Source of the DNA: Pseudomonadota bacterium
GTDB taxonomy: Bacteria > Pseudomonadota > Alphaproteobacteria > Dongiales > Dongiaceae
DNA: 64,000 bases
Assembly (NCBI GenBank): GCA_021792365.1
Contig: JAJYUT010000001.1
Span: forward strand, 930,001 to 994,000
Reading direction: 5' to 3'
Part shown: positions 47,652-56,201 of the stretch, one piece after another
Position numbering within the stretch: position 1 is the stretch's first letter
How the letters are laid out: every line of letters begins with the position of its first letter
Translations under genes and position numbers: made by a program
The notes under the pieces: model-generated
Seen by the model: the letters and a program-made list of their open reading frames with translations, nothing else
Told to the model about the DNA's origin: nothing
Databases searched by the model: none

Positions 47652-47857
47652 TCGTGGAGCCAAGCTGATGCGCCCGAGGTCGGAGCGCATCTTGCCGTCA
47701 GGCGTCTTCCGGCGGACGTTGATGTTGGTTTCGACGTAGCGGTCGGTTGCCTCACCAAAGGTGGAAAAGCACCCCCCACAAAAGTCACCACAACGTCGGT
47801 GCCTGGGATGCGAAGGTCTTCGCAGACCTTCGCTAACACTCTGTAAAGACTCGCTGA
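47652..47857. other. Right edge of the island, no intact gene
   Basis: On the minus strand roughly 47680-47760 translates as a protein-like stretch (DRYVETNINVRRKTPDGK) without start or full domain. It may be a relic of a mobile-element gene. No integrase motif was recognised. Confidence 0.35.
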
Positions 47858-47907
47858 ATTTGGAGCGGGCGAAGGGATTCGAACCCTCGACCCCAACCTT
47901 GGCAAGG
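47858..47907. repeat. Right end of the island: att site inside tRNA-Gly
   Basis: This is the intact-tRNA copy of the 50-bp direct repeat also found at 41517-41566. It covers the 3' flank through the anticodon loop of tRNA-Gly, so integration preserved the tRNA. Confidence 0.9.
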
Positions 47908-47935
47908 TTGTGCTCTACCCCTGAGCTACGCCCGC
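47861..47935 (-). tRNA. tRNA-Gly (anticodon GCC), CCA encoded
   Basis: The acceptor stem GCGGGCG pairs with CGCCCGC, followed by T and CCA. The D-arm is GCTC...GAGC, the anticodon stem-loop is CAACC TTGCCAA GGTTG, and the T-arm is GAGGGTTCGAATCCCTT. It is intact, and its 3' half is duplicated at the far end of the island. Confidence 0.97.
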
Positions 47936-48128
47936 GCTCCGTCGGTGGGCGGCGCGCATCATAGCGATCAGCAACGCATTTGCAAGTCTCCGGTTTCAAG
48001 GGATTTCAAGGACTTGCGTGCGGAATCGCGCTCCGGCCGCTCGGCCGCGGCGGGGGCGGGGCTGGCATTCGGCGGCATCATTGAGTATCTCAGCGCCTCG
48101 ATCTGGATTACCGGGAAGCCTTTGGACC

Positions 48129-48677
48129 ATGCCCAACGACACCGCCCAAGCCGCCACCCCCCACGCCACCGCTGAGCCGCCCCGGCTCCCCACCTCGCCC
48201 CAGGAACTGCTGGCACGGCTGGATGCGCTCGGCATCGCCTACCGGAACCACGAGCATGCGGCGGTCTTCACCGTGGAAGAGGCCAAGGCCCTGCGCGGCG
48301 AGCTCACCGGCGGCCACATCAAGAACCTGTTCCTCCGCAACAAGAAGGAGGAGATGTGGCTGGTGGTGGCCGAGGAGGACAAACGCATCGACCTCAAGGC
48401 GCTCGGCGAGCGGCTGGGCGCGGGCAAGCTCTCCTTCGGCTCGCCGGACCGGCTGCTGCGCTATCTCGGCGTGCTGCCGGGCGCGGTCACGCCCTTCGGC
48501 ATCATCAACGACAGCGAGCGCAAGGTGAAGGTGGTGCTGGACCGCGACCTGATGGCGTTCAACCCGGTCAACGCCCACCCGCTGGTCAACACCATGACCA
48601 CGGCCCTCGCCCCGGAGGACCTGGTGCGGTTCCTGGAGGCGGAGGGTCATCCACCGTTGATTGCGGATCTCAGCTAG
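48129..48677 (+). CDS. Prolyl-tRNA deacylase (ProX/YbaK family)
   Basis: The protein has 182 residues from ATG 48129 (MPNDTAQ). YbaK/ProX editing domain: YRNHEHAAVFTVEEAKALRG, GGHIKNLFLRNKK and a C-terminal FNPVNAHPLVNTMTTAL. It hydrolyses mischarged Ala-tRNA(Pro) or Cys-tRNA(Pro) in trans. It lies just outside the island. Confidence 0.92.
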   Translation: MPNDTAQAATPHATAEPPRLPTSPQELLARLDALGIAYRNHEHAAVFTVEEAKALRGELTGGHIKNLFLRNKKEEMWLVVAEEDKRIDLKALGERLGAGKLSFGSPDRLLRYLGVLPGAVTPFGIINDSERKVKVVLDRDLMAFNPVNAHPLVNTMTTALAPEDLVRFLEAEGHPPLIADLS

Positions 48678-48690
48678 CGGGCCGATCCCT

Positions 48691-48713
48691 GGCGCCGCCT
48701 TGATTGCGGCGCC
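48691..48713 (+). terminator. Hairpin between the deacylase and thioredoxin-like genes
   Basis: GGCGCCGC (48691-48698) pairs with GCGGCGCC (48706-48713) around a 7-nt loop. No T-run follows, so it may only attenuate. Confidence 0.45.
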
Positions 48714-48765
48714 GCGAAGGGCCAAATTAACGCCTGAGATCAGGGAATTTTTGGAGCCGAGTGAA

Positions 48766-49692
48766 ATGGATCAATTGATTGGCGGCGGCAAAGCGGGCGT
48801 GCCCGCGGCGGACCTCGTGAAGGACACCAACACCGCCTCGTTCCGCGCCGACGTGCTGGATGCCTCCATGCAGGTCCCGGTGATCGTCGATTTCTGGGCG
48901 CCCTGGTGCGGCCCGTGCAAGCAGCTTGGTCCCGTCATCGAAAAGGCCGTGAAGGACGCGCGCGGCGCGGTCCGCCTGGTCAAGATCAATGTCGACGAGA
49001 ACCAGGAACTGGCGGCGCAGATGCGCATCCAGTCCATCCCGGCGGTGTATGCCTTTTTCCAGGGCCGCCCGGTCGACGGCTTCGTCGGTGCCCAGCCGGA
49101 AAGCGCCCTGAAGCAGTTCGTGCAGCGTCTTACGAAGCTCGCCGGCGGCGAAGCGGGTCCCTCTCCGATCGACGAGGCGCTGGAGCATGCGGAAGGTGCG
49201 CTGAAGGACGGCGATCATGAGGCCGCCAGCGCGATCTTCGCGCAGATCCTGGAGCACGAGCCCGACAACGTGAAGGCGCTCGGCGGAATGGCGCGCTGCT
49301 GCATCGCCGTGGGCGAGCTGGACCAGGCCAAGCAGTTCCTGGCGCAGGTGCCGGCCGCGCAAGCCAACGATCCGTTGGTCGCCGGCGCGCGGGCTCAGCT
49401 CGAGCTGGCAGAGGCGGGGCAGAAGGCCGCCGGCCAGTCCCAGGAACTGCGCGCCCGCGTCGACGCCAATCCGAAGGATTTCGACGCCCGCCTTGCGCTG
49501 GCGCAGGCCCTGTTCGCGGGCGGCGATCGCGAGGACGCCATCGACCAGCTGCTCGAGATTCTTCGCGTCAACCGCGCCTGGAACGACGAGGCCGCGCGCA
49601 AGGAGCTGGTGAAATTCTTCGAGGCAATGGGCCCGACCGATCCGTTGACATTGAGTGGGCGGCGGCGCCTCTCCTCGCTGCTGTTCAGCTAG
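48766..49692 (+). CDS. Thioredoxin/CnoX-like co-chaperone with TPR tail
   Basis: The protein has 308 residues from ATG 48766. The N-terminal thioredoxin domain carries the active site VDFWAPWCGPCKQLGP. The C-terminal half (about 150-300) is TPR-like (EALEHAEGALKDGDHEAASA, ALAQALFAGGDREDAIDQLL), the arrangement of YbbN/CnoX. Such proteins combine a redox or holdase function with client transfer to GroEL or DnaK. Unlike E. coli YbbN (SxxC), it keeps the full CGPC. It is followed 7 nt later by the Lon-N gene. Confidence 0.93.
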   Translation: MDQLIGGGKAGVPAADLVKDTNTASFRADVLDASMQVPVIVDFWAPWCGPCKQLGPVIEKAVKDARGAVRLVKINVDENQELAAQMRIQSIPAVYAFFQGRPVDGFVGAQPESALKQFVQRLTKLAGGEAGPSPIDEALEHAEGALKDGDHEAASAIFAQILEHEPDNVKALGGMARCCIAVGELDQAKQFLAQVPAAQANDPLVAGARAQLELAEAGQKAAGQSQELRARVDANPKDFDARLALAQALFAGGDREDAIDQLLEILRVNRAWNDEAARKELVKFFEAMGPTDPLTLSGRRRLSSLLFS

Positions 49693-49699
49693 GGAAGAG

Positions 49700-50398
49700 A
49701 TGCGGCCCGGCCCGACGTCGCTCGGTCCCTTTGATCCCGGCTATCCTGAACTGCCGGAGGTGCTTCCGATCTTTCCGCTGACCGGCGCGGTGCTGCTGCC
49801 GGGCGGGCGGCTGCCGCTCAACATCTTCGAGCCGCGCTATCTCGCGATGACGCGTCATGCGCTGACGAGCCCGACGCGGCTCATTGGCATGGTGCAGCCG
49901 GTGGAGGAGGGCGCGGACCGCAATCTGGATCCGGCTGCGCGCCCCGCCGTGCATCGCATCGGTTGCGCCGGGCGCCTCGTTTCGTTCCAGGAAGCGGAGG
50001 ATCGCCGCTACGTCATCACGCTGAGCGGCCTCATCCGGTTCGAGATCAGGCGCGAACTGCCTCAGCACGCGGACGGCTTCCGCCTGGCGGAGCCTGACTA
50101 TGCGCGCTTCGCCGAGGACATGGCCGAGCGCGACTTCGAGATGCCGGCCAAGGGCGAGTTCCTCGCCGCCTTCAAATCCTATGTCGATGCCAAGCAGCTG
50201 AAGGTCGATTGGGAGACCATCAAGAGCGCGCCGGACGACCACTTGCTGGTCTCGCTGGCCATGCTCTCGCCCTTCTCGCCGGGGGAGAAGCAGAGCCTGC
50301 TGGAATGCGCCGATCTTGCGGAACTCGGCGCGATGATGACGGCCTTGTTCGAGATCACGGCCGGCAACCGGCAGTCGCCGGACCGCATCCTCCATTGA
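49700..50398 (+). CDS. LON peptidase substrate-binding (Lon-N) domain protein
   Basis: The protein has 232 residues from ATG 49700. It is a stand-alone Lon N-terminal domain: [34 protein letters not shown], then a helical second half. There is no ATPase or protease domain. The thioredoxin/CnoX - Lon-N - Trm112 order is common in alphaproteobacteria. The function is unknown. Confidence 0.93.
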   Translation: MRPGPTSLGPFDPGYPELPEVLPIFPLTGAVLLPGGRLPLNIFEPRYLAMTRHALTSPTRLIGMVQPVEEGADRNLDPAARPAVHRIGCAGRLVSFQEAEDRRYVITLSGLIRFEIRRELPQHADGFRLAEPDYARFAEDMAERDFEMPAKGEFLAAFKSYVDAKQLKVDWETIKSAPDDHLLVSLAMLSPFSPGEKQSLLECADLAELGAMMTALFEITAGNRQSPDRILH

Positions 50399-50409
50399 GG
50401 GCTTCACCC

Positions 50410-50637
50410 ATGACCGACGCAACGACATCCGATCGCACGCCGGCTTTCGCCGTCGACCCGAAGCTGCTGGAGATCCTGGTATGCCCGCTGACCAAGGGCA
50501 CGCTGATCTACGACAGCGAGAAACAGGAGCTGATCAGCCGCGGTGCGGGCCTCGCGTATCCGATCCGCGACGGCATCCCGATCATGCTGGTCGACGAAGC
50601 CCGCCAGCTCACGGACGACGAGCTCGCAGCGAACTGA
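50410..50637 (+). CDS. Trm112 family protein
   Basis: The protein has 75 residues. The family core is [17 protein letters not shown] and [18 protein letters not shown]. Eukaryotic Trm112 activates methyltransferases; bacterial copies are small putative zinc-ribbon relatives, here with only one of the Cys. It follows the Lon-N gene by 11 nt. Confidence 0.92.
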   Translation: MTDATTSDRTPAFAVDPKLLEILVCPLTKGTLIYDSEKQELISRGAGLAYPIRDGIPIMLVDEARQLTDDELAAN

Positions 50638-50663
50638 GCGTAGCCATTTAAGGGCGGCGAAAC

Positions 50664-51038
50664 ATGACCCGGGAAACGCATCAGCTTGTTCGTGGCTACG
50701 TCACCGACTTCTCGATCAAGAAAGTTTTCAACCAGGGAATCGCGCGGTTTGATGTGGAGATCGCACTGTCAAGTGAATGGCGAGAAGATGCTGCCAAGAC
50801 AGTTATGCGCTTCATGGACGCACGCAAAGTTTGTTACGGCGACGCCCACGATGGAATCAATTTTGGCGCCTACGTCTGCCTGAGCGTCGAGGACGTCTCC
50901 AGCGATGGTTGGGATGGAATCCGGTTCAAGGCGGACAATATCGAAGGAGATTGTCGGCTCTCGTTGTATTGCCGCAGCTTTGATGTAGAAGAGGTCTCCA
51001 GAGTTTCGCTGCCGGACGCATGCACGGTTCTTTTGTAG
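50664..51038 (+). CDS. Hypothetical protein, low GC
   Basis: The protein has 124 residues and is not recognised. The composition looks like a folded alpha/beta protein (YVTDFSIKKVFNQGIARFDV, EDVSSDGWDGIRFKADN). One counted line is about 48% G+C, well below the neighbours, and it interrupts a housekeeping cluster. This fits a recent insertion. Confidence 0.65.
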   Translation: MTRETHQLVRGYVTDFSIKKVFNQGIARFDVEIALSSEWREDAAKTVMRFMDARKVCYGDAHDGINFGAYVCLSVEDVSSDGWDGIRFKADNIEGDCRLSLYCRSFDVEEVSRVSLPDACTVLL

Positions 51039-51049
51039 TTCGAGCAAAG

Positions 51050-51448
51050 ATGCCCACCGATAAGCACGAAGACGTCAGCACCCAATATTGGCCGGTGGAG
51101 ATCCGCCTGAGAAAGGCGGAGAAGGTGCTTGAGGTCGATTTCGACGACGGCTCGAAGTTCCGGTATCCGGCGGAGCTGCTGCGGGTGGAAAGCCCGTCGG
51201 CGGAGGTGATGGGGCACGGGCCTGGGCAGAAGACCATCGTTCCCGGCCGGCGCCACGTCGGCATCCTGGAGCTGGAGCCGGTCGGCAATTACGCCATCCG
51301 CATCAAGTTCGACGACCTGCACGACACCGGCATCTTTTCTTGGCGCTATCTCTACGAGCTGGGCCGCGACCAGGAGAAGATCTGGGCGGAATACCTGATG
51401 GCGCTGGCGGAGAAGGGCCTCAGCCGCGAGCCGCCGCGACGGCATTGA
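51050..51448 (+). CDS. DUF971 (GBBH-like N-terminal) domain protein
   Basis: The protein has 132 residues from ATG 51050 (ATG 51020 also in frame, overlapping the upstream gene). DUF971 signature: WPVEIRLRKAEKVLEVDFDD, YPAELLRVESPSAEV and DDLHDTGIFSWRYLYELG. Members occur beside Fe-S carriers such as ApbC/Mrp and may bind iron or Fe-S clusters. Confidence 0.9.
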   Translation: MPTDKHEDVSTQYWPVEIRLRKAEKVLEVDFDDGSKFRYPAELLRVESPSAEVMGHGPGQKTIVPGRRHVGILELEPVGNYAIRIKFDDLHDTGIFSWRYLYELGRDQEKIWAEYLMALAEKGLSREPPRRH

Positions 51449-51469
51449 GATCGCCGGCCGACCGGAGCG

Positions 51470-52819
51470 TCAGAGCGGGCGTCCCTGCACCAGGCGCGGC
51501 AGCTTGCCGAAGATGCCCATGGCATGGCGCATGGCCAGGCGCTTCAGCGGCATGGTGCGGTTGAAGATCGCGAAGCCGAGATCGCGCGCGAACCGCAGCG
51601 GCGCGATATCGTTGGAGAACAGGCGGGTCAGCCCGTCCATGAAGGTGGAGAGCATCAGGTTGTCGAAGCGTCGCCAGCGCGCATAGCGCTCCAGCACCTC
51701 CACGGAGCCGATGTCGAGACCGGCGCGCGCCGCCTCCACCAGCACCTCGGCCAGGGCCGCAACGTCGCGTATGCCGAGATTGAAGCCTTGCCCCGCGATC
51801 GGGTGGATGCCATGCGCCGCATCGCCGGTGAGCGCAAAGCGGTCGCGCACGTAGCGGTCGGCGAGAGTCATGGTCAGCGGATAGGAGAAGCGCGGGCCGA
51901 GTGGCCGCACTTCGCCCAGGCTCATGCCGAAGCGCCGCTCGATCTCCTTGCCGAAGGCCTCGTCATCCAGCTTCAGCAGCATCGGCACGAGGCGCGGATC
52001 CTCCGACCACACGATCGAGGAGCGATGACGCACGGATCCGTCGGGCAGAATCTCGTCCGTCATGGGCAGCATGGCGAACGGCCCGGCGGGCAGGAAATGC
52101 TCGTGCGCCACGCCGTTATGCGGCTTCCGATGCATGACCGTGCAGACGATGGCGGTCTGGTCGTAGCCGAACTGACGCGAGGCGATGCCCGCCATGCGCC
52201 GCAAGGCCGATTGCTTCCCGTCCGCCGCCACGACCAACTGCGAGGCCAGCACGCGCCCGTCATTCAACGTTACGCGGGCGGCATCACGCGCGATGTCGAG
52301 CGCGGTGACCACATGAGGCGCGAGATGCGTCAGGTTCGCGCATTCCTTTGCCCGGTCGAGCAGCGCGACGCGGGTCAGGCGATTCTCCACGATGTAGCCG
52401 AAGGGCGGCGCTGCCTCGGCAGGCTCGCAGGCGATGATGATGTCCGGCTCCGCATCGGGCAGCGTCGGCGCCGGCCGGCGGTCGAGCAGATCGAGGTGGC
52501 TGTAATGCACGTAGCCGCGGCTCTCGCCCCTCACGTGCCAGCCGCCATCGGTCACGCGGATGTCGATGATCGGCTGCGCATTGTGCGCGAGGCGGTCCCA
52601 GGCGCCGATCGCCCGCAGGACCTGCTGCGAGCCATGGGCGATGGCGGCGGAACGGCCGTCATAGCCCTTGCTGCGGAGCGCATCGGCCGGCTCGGCCTCC
52701 ACCACGATGGTGCGGAGCCCGCCCTCCGCGCAGGCGATCGCGAGCGTCAGGCCGACCAGACCTCCGCCCACCACGATCAGTTCCGCGTCGCTTCCCGCTA
52801 TGCCGCCCCCGTTCGTCAT
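51470..52819 (-). CDS. UbiH/UbiF/COQ6-family FAD hydroxylase
   Basis: The protein has 449 residues from ATG 52819 (MTNGGGIAGSDAEL). FAD dinucleotide motif LIVVGGGLVGLTLAIACAEG, second FAD motif ALTGDAAHGIHPIAGQGFNL, and the family DG motif VVAADGKQSALRR. It probably hydroxylates the ubiquinone ring, though which position cannot be read from sequence. It is divergent from the methyltransferase gene. Confidence 0.92.
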   Translation of the reverse strand: MTNGGGIAGSDAELIVVGGGLVGLTLAIACAEGGLRTIVVEAEPADALRSKGYDGRSAAIAHGSQQVLRAIGAWDRLAHNAQPIIDIRVTDGGWHVRGESRGYVHYSHLDLLDRRPAPTLPDAEPDIIIACEPAEAAPPFGYIVENRLTRVALLDRAKECANLTHLAPHVVTALDIARDAARVTLNDGRVLASQLVVAADGKQSALRRMAGIASRQFGYDQTAIVCTVMHRKPHNGVAHEHFLPAGPFAMLPMTDEILPDGSVRHRSSIVWSEDPRLVPMLLKLDDEAFGKEIERRFGMSLGEVRPLGPRFSYPLTMTLADRYVRDRFALTGDAAHGIHPIAGQGFNLGIRDVAALAEVLVEAARAGLDIGSVEVLERYARWRRFDNLMLSTFMDGLTRLFSNDIAPLRFARDLGFAIFNRTMPLKRLAMRHAMGIFGKLPRLVQGRPL

Positions 52820-52870
52820 GGTCGCAAGGTGGCGGCTTGGCACGCGATTGTCCAGCCGGTACAAGAGCGC

Positions 52871-53653
52871 ATGGAACGGGGCACATTCACCGCCGATTTC
52901 GGCAAGACCGCTGAGGATTACGCGCGCTATCGCGCGACCTATCCCGACTGGTTCTTCGAGCGTCTGATGCGGCGCGGCCTGGTGCGGCCGGGCATGCGGG
53001 CGCTGGATCTCGCCACCGGCACCGGTTATCTGGCGCGTGGCCTGGCGCAGCGCGGGCTCACCGTCACCGGCATCGATATTTCCGCCGATATGATGGCGGC
53101 CGCAAAGGCGCTGGACGAGGCACAAGGCCTTGGGATCGACTACGTCCCCGGCAAGGCGGAGGAAACCGGGCTGCCCGGAGCCACTTTCGATCTGGTCACC
53201 GTCGCTTGTGCCTGGCACTGGTTCGACCGTGCGCGGGCGAGCGCGGAGGTGCTGCGCCTGCTGAAGCCCGGCGGCTGGCTCATGATCTGCTCGCAGGATT
53301 GGCTGCCGGTCGGCGACAATATCGTCGCGCGCACCGAGGCGATCCTCCAGCGCCACAATCCGCGATGGCCCTATGGCGGGCTGGATGGCGTGAAGCCGGG
53401 CTTCGTCCGCGACCTGCGGAACGCAGGCTTCCAATCGATCGAGAGCGTCTCGAACGATTTCGACATTCCCTACAGCCACCAGGCTTGGTGCGGCCGCCTG
53501 CGGGCCTCGGCCGGTGTTTCAGGCTCTCTCTCGCCCGACCAGGTGAAGGCCTTCGATGCGGAGCTCGGCGCGATGCTGGCGCGGGACTTCCCCGAACAGC
53601 CGATGCAGGTCGCCCATTGCCTGTTCGCGGTGATGGGCCGGAAGGCGCTCTAG
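52871..53653 (+). CDS. Class I SAM-dependent methyltransferase
   Basis: The protein has 260 residues. Motif I is ALDLATGTGYLARGLAQRG, post-I GIDISADMMAAA, and FDLVTVACAWHWFDRARA with LLKPGGWLMI is the methyltransferase-11 type. The ACAWHWFD motif is common in small-molecule methyltransferases. The substrate is unknown. Confidence 0.9.
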   Translation: MERGTFTADFGKTAEDYARYRATYPDWFFERLMRRGLVRPGMRALDLATGTGYLARGLAQRGLTVTGIDISADMMAAAKALDEAQGLGIDYVPGKAEETGLPGATFDLVTVACAWHWFDRARASAEVLRLLKPGGWLMICSQDWLPVGDNIVARTEAILQRHNPRWPYGGLDGVKPGFVRDLRNAGFQSIESVSNDFDIPYSHQAWCGRLRASAGVSGSLSPDQVKAFDAELGAMLARDFPEQPMQVAHCLFAVMGRKAL

Positions 53654-53654
53654 A

Positions 53655-54197
53655 TCAGGCTTCCTGCTCGGCGTCGATGACCTGCCGCGCGACGCGGCCG
53701 GCAAAGCCGGCGCGGGCCATGGCGGCGAGGTCCTTCTCGCGGCACTCGGCGCGCGTCTCGTCAGCGCCGCGATAGGGGCCGAGTCGCCGCCGCCGCGCAT
53801 AGCGCCGCGCGGCTTCCAATTCCGGCTCCTCGTATTCCATCGACAGGCGATCGACCGCGGCCTGCGCGGTTTCCGTCGCGACGCCCTTCGACGCCAGTCT
53901 GGCGATGACGTGCACGCGCGAGGTGCCGCGCGCGGTCAGGGCGCGCGCCTTGGCCTCCGCATAGGCGCGGTCGCTGAGGAAGCCCTGTGCTTCCAGCCAC
54001 TCGACGGTCTGGTCGAGCGCCGCCACCAGCGGGGCGGGATCGTCGCCATGGGCGTGCACGGAATTGCGGATCTTGCGCAGCATCACCTGACGCAGGCGCG
54101 CGCGGGTGGCGGCGAAGCGGTCGAGATAGTCCAGTGCGGCGCCCTTCAGATCGGCGGGCGCAAGACGGCGCGGCGGTCGCGGATGGCCCATGGACAT
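53655..54197 (-). CDS. recX: Regulatory protein RecX
   Basis: The protein has 180 residues from ATG 54197. It has three tandem three-helix RecX repeats: ALDYLDRFAATRARLRQVML, LSDRAYAEAKARALTARGTS and EAARRYARRRRLGPYRGADE. RecX modulates RecA filaments. recA is not adjacent, and no LexA box was seen upstream of this gene. Confidence 0.9.
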   Translation of the reverse strand: MSMGHPRPPRRLAPADLKGAALDYLDRFAATRARLRQVMLRKIRNSVHAHGDDPAPLVAALDQTVEWLEAQGFLSDRAYAEAKARALTARGTSRVHVIARLASKGVATETAQAAVDRLSMEYEEPELEAARRYARRRRLGPYRGADETRAECREKDLAAMARAGFAGRVARQVIDAEQEA

Positions 54198-54306
54198 ATC
54201 GTGCCAGAATCTCCGCACGCTGCCAAGGTGGGGTGAAGTCTGTCGAGGCATGAAGGCGCGTCTGGTCCGCTTGCACTTATGCCGGCGCACGTCTAGCTTC
54301 CGCGCC

Positions 54307-55134
54307 ATGACGACACCGCGCGCTGTTCCGCAAACACCCGATCAAGCCCTGGCGCCACGCCACTACAGCACGATCAACTGGGTCGGACTGTGGACGCTCT
54401 ACGTGAAAGAGGTGCGCCGCTTCATGTCGGTGGCGACCCAGACCATCCTGGCGCCGATGGTGACGACGCTGCTGTTCCTCGCGGTGTTCGTGCTGGCCCT
54501 CGGCCACGCGGTGGATGAGGTGGCGGGCGAACCTTATCGGGCGTTCCTGGCGCCCGGGCTCATCATGATGGCGATCACGCAGAACGCCTTTGCCAATACC
54601 TCGTCCTCGATCCTCATCTCCAAGATCCAGGGCAACATCGTCGATCTCCTGATGCCGCCATTGACGCCGCTGGAGCGCACCATCGGCGTCGCGGGCGGGG
54701 GGCTGACCCGCGGCCTGACAGTGGGAATCGCGACCTGGGTCGCGATGGTGCCCTTCGTGCCGCTCGGCATCGCGCATCCCCTGTTCATCCTGTTCCATGC
54801 AGTGATGGCGAGCCTCCTCATGTCGCTGGTCGGCGTCCTGGCCGGAGTCTGGGCGGAGAAGTTCGACCACATGGCCGCGATCACCAATTTCGTGGTGACG
54901 CCGGCGGCGTTCCTGTCCGGCACCTTCTATTCGGCCGCGCGCCTGCCGGAATTCTGGCAGGGCGTCGCGCATATGAACCCGCTGTTCTACGTGATCGACG
55001 GATTCCGCTACGGCTTCATCGGCCATGCCGATGGGTCGCTGACCGCGGGTATCCTGGTGCTGCTGGGCGCCAACGCGGTTCTGCTTTGGCTGACGCACCG
55101 GCTGTTCGCCACCGGCTATCACCTCAAGGCATGA
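54307..55134 (+). CDS. ABC-2 type transporter permease 1
   Basis: The protein has 275 residues. Six membrane segments and the ABC-2 pattern (TLYVKEVRRFMSVATQTILA near the N-terminus; MNPLFYVIDGFRYGFIG near the end) are visible. It overlaps the next permease by ATGA. No ATP-binding subunit lies nearby. Confidence 0.92.
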   Translation: MTTPRAVPQTPDQALAPRHYSTINWVGLWTLYVKEVRRFMSVATQTILAPMVTTLLFLAVFVLALGHAVDEVAGEPYRAFLAPGLIMMAITQNAFANTSSSILISKIQGNIVDLLMPPLTPLERTIGVAGGGLTRGLTVGIATWVAMVPFVPLGIAHPLFILFHAVMASLLMSLVGVLAGVWAEKFDHMAAITNFVVTPAAFLSGTFYSAARLPEFWQGVAHMNPLFYVIDGFRYGFIGHADGSLTAGILVLLGANAVLLWLTHRLFATGYHLKA

Positions 55135-55946
55135 GCGAAGCGGTCCCGACAATGACCGCGGCCCTGCATGCCCGCCGCTTCGGCGCGGTCAACTGGATCG
55201 GCTGCTGGAGCCTGCTGCGCCGGCAGTTCAAGAACGGCTTCTCCGACCTGCATTACACCATCCTGGGGCCGGTCATCGCGAATGGGCTCTACCTGCTGCT
55301 GTTCGTGATCGCCTCCGCCTCGCTGACCAGGCTCGATCCGCAGGCCATCGTCACCTTCATCGCGCCTGGTCTCGTCTGCTTTTCGGTCGCGGAGCGGGCC
55401 TTCGAGGTCTCCGGCGCCAACCTCATCTTCGACAAGCACGAGCGCACGCATACGGACTGGCTGATGGCGCCCTTGTCGCCCACGGAGAAGGCCGCTTGTT
55501 TTGCGCTCAGCTCGACCATCGCCGGGATGGTGGTGGGGACCGCGGTGGCGCTGATGACGCTGCTGTTCGTGCCGGCGCAGGTGGCTCATCCGGGCGCGCT
55601 GCTGTTCTTTGCCGCGGCGACGGGGATGATGCACGGCCTCATCGGCACTCTACTCGGCATCTGGGCGGCGAAGTGGGACCAGTATACCGCGCTCCACACT
55701 TTCGTGCTGCTGCCGCTCGCCTTCCTCAGCGGCGTGTTCGCGCCGGTCTCGGTCATGCCGGAGGCGGCGCAGACGCTCATCGCCTTCAACCCGATCTTCT
55801 ACCTGATAGACGGCTTCCGCTACGGCGCGATCGGCGAGGCCGCCGCCGATCTGCGCCTGTCGGTCCTGGTTGCGGTCGGAATCAACCTCGGACTGTTCGC
55901 CTGGGCCCATTACTGGCTGCGGACGGGATACCGGCTGAAGAGCTGA
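55131..55946 (+). CDS. ABC-2 type transporter permease 2
   Basis: The protein has 271 residues and is a diverged paralogue of permease 1, with the same end signature (FNPIFYLIDGFRYGAIGE). The two presumably form a heterodimeric membrane channel. The ATPase must be encoded elsewhere. Confidence 0.92.
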   Translation: MSEAVPTMTAALHARRFGAVNWIGCWSLLRRQFKNGFSDLHYTILGPVIANGLYLLLFVIASASLTRLDPQAIVTFIAPGLVCFSVAERAFEVSGANLIFDKHERTHTDWLMAPLSPTEKAACFALSSTIAGMVVGTAVALMTLLFVPAQVAHPGALLFFAAATGMMHGLIGTLLGIWAAKWDQYTALHTFVLLPLAFLSGVFAPVSVMPEAAQTLIAFNPIFYLIDGFRYGAIGEAAADLRLSVLVAVGINLGLFAWAHYWLRTGYRLKS

Positions 55947-55986
55947 CTCGCTTCCGGCGCCGTCCGATCCAGGCAATACTGCGGCG

Positions 55987-56201
55987 ATGAAGCAGGTCGA
56001 CTTCTTCCTTGGCCTGGGCAGCCGCTATTCGTATCTCGCCGCAACGAGGTTGATGCCGTCCAGGCACGGCACGAGGAAACCATCGCGGCCGCGCGCTCCG
56101 CCGGGGCAGTCGGGGTGCCGAGCTTCGTGGTGGATGGCGCGCTGTTCTGGGGGCAGGATCGGCTGCCTCTGCTCCGCGCCTATCTGAACGGTAGCCTTTA
56201 A
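55987..56201 (+). pseudogene. Decayed 2-hydroxychromene-2-carboxylate isomerase (DsbA-fold) gene
   Basis: The start MKQVDFFLGLGSRYSYLAAT matches the N-terminus of HCCA isomerases. After about 20 codons the frame shifts. The other frame then encodes the family C-terminus (GAVGVPSFVVDGALFWGQDR then LPLLRAYLNGSL, stop TAA at 56199-56201). About 130 central codons are deleted, so the product cannot be active. Confidence 0.82.

Noticed and set aside
54198-54306. SOS box upstream of recX
   Set aside because: No GTTC-N7-GTTC or GAAC-N7-GAAC was found in this interval.
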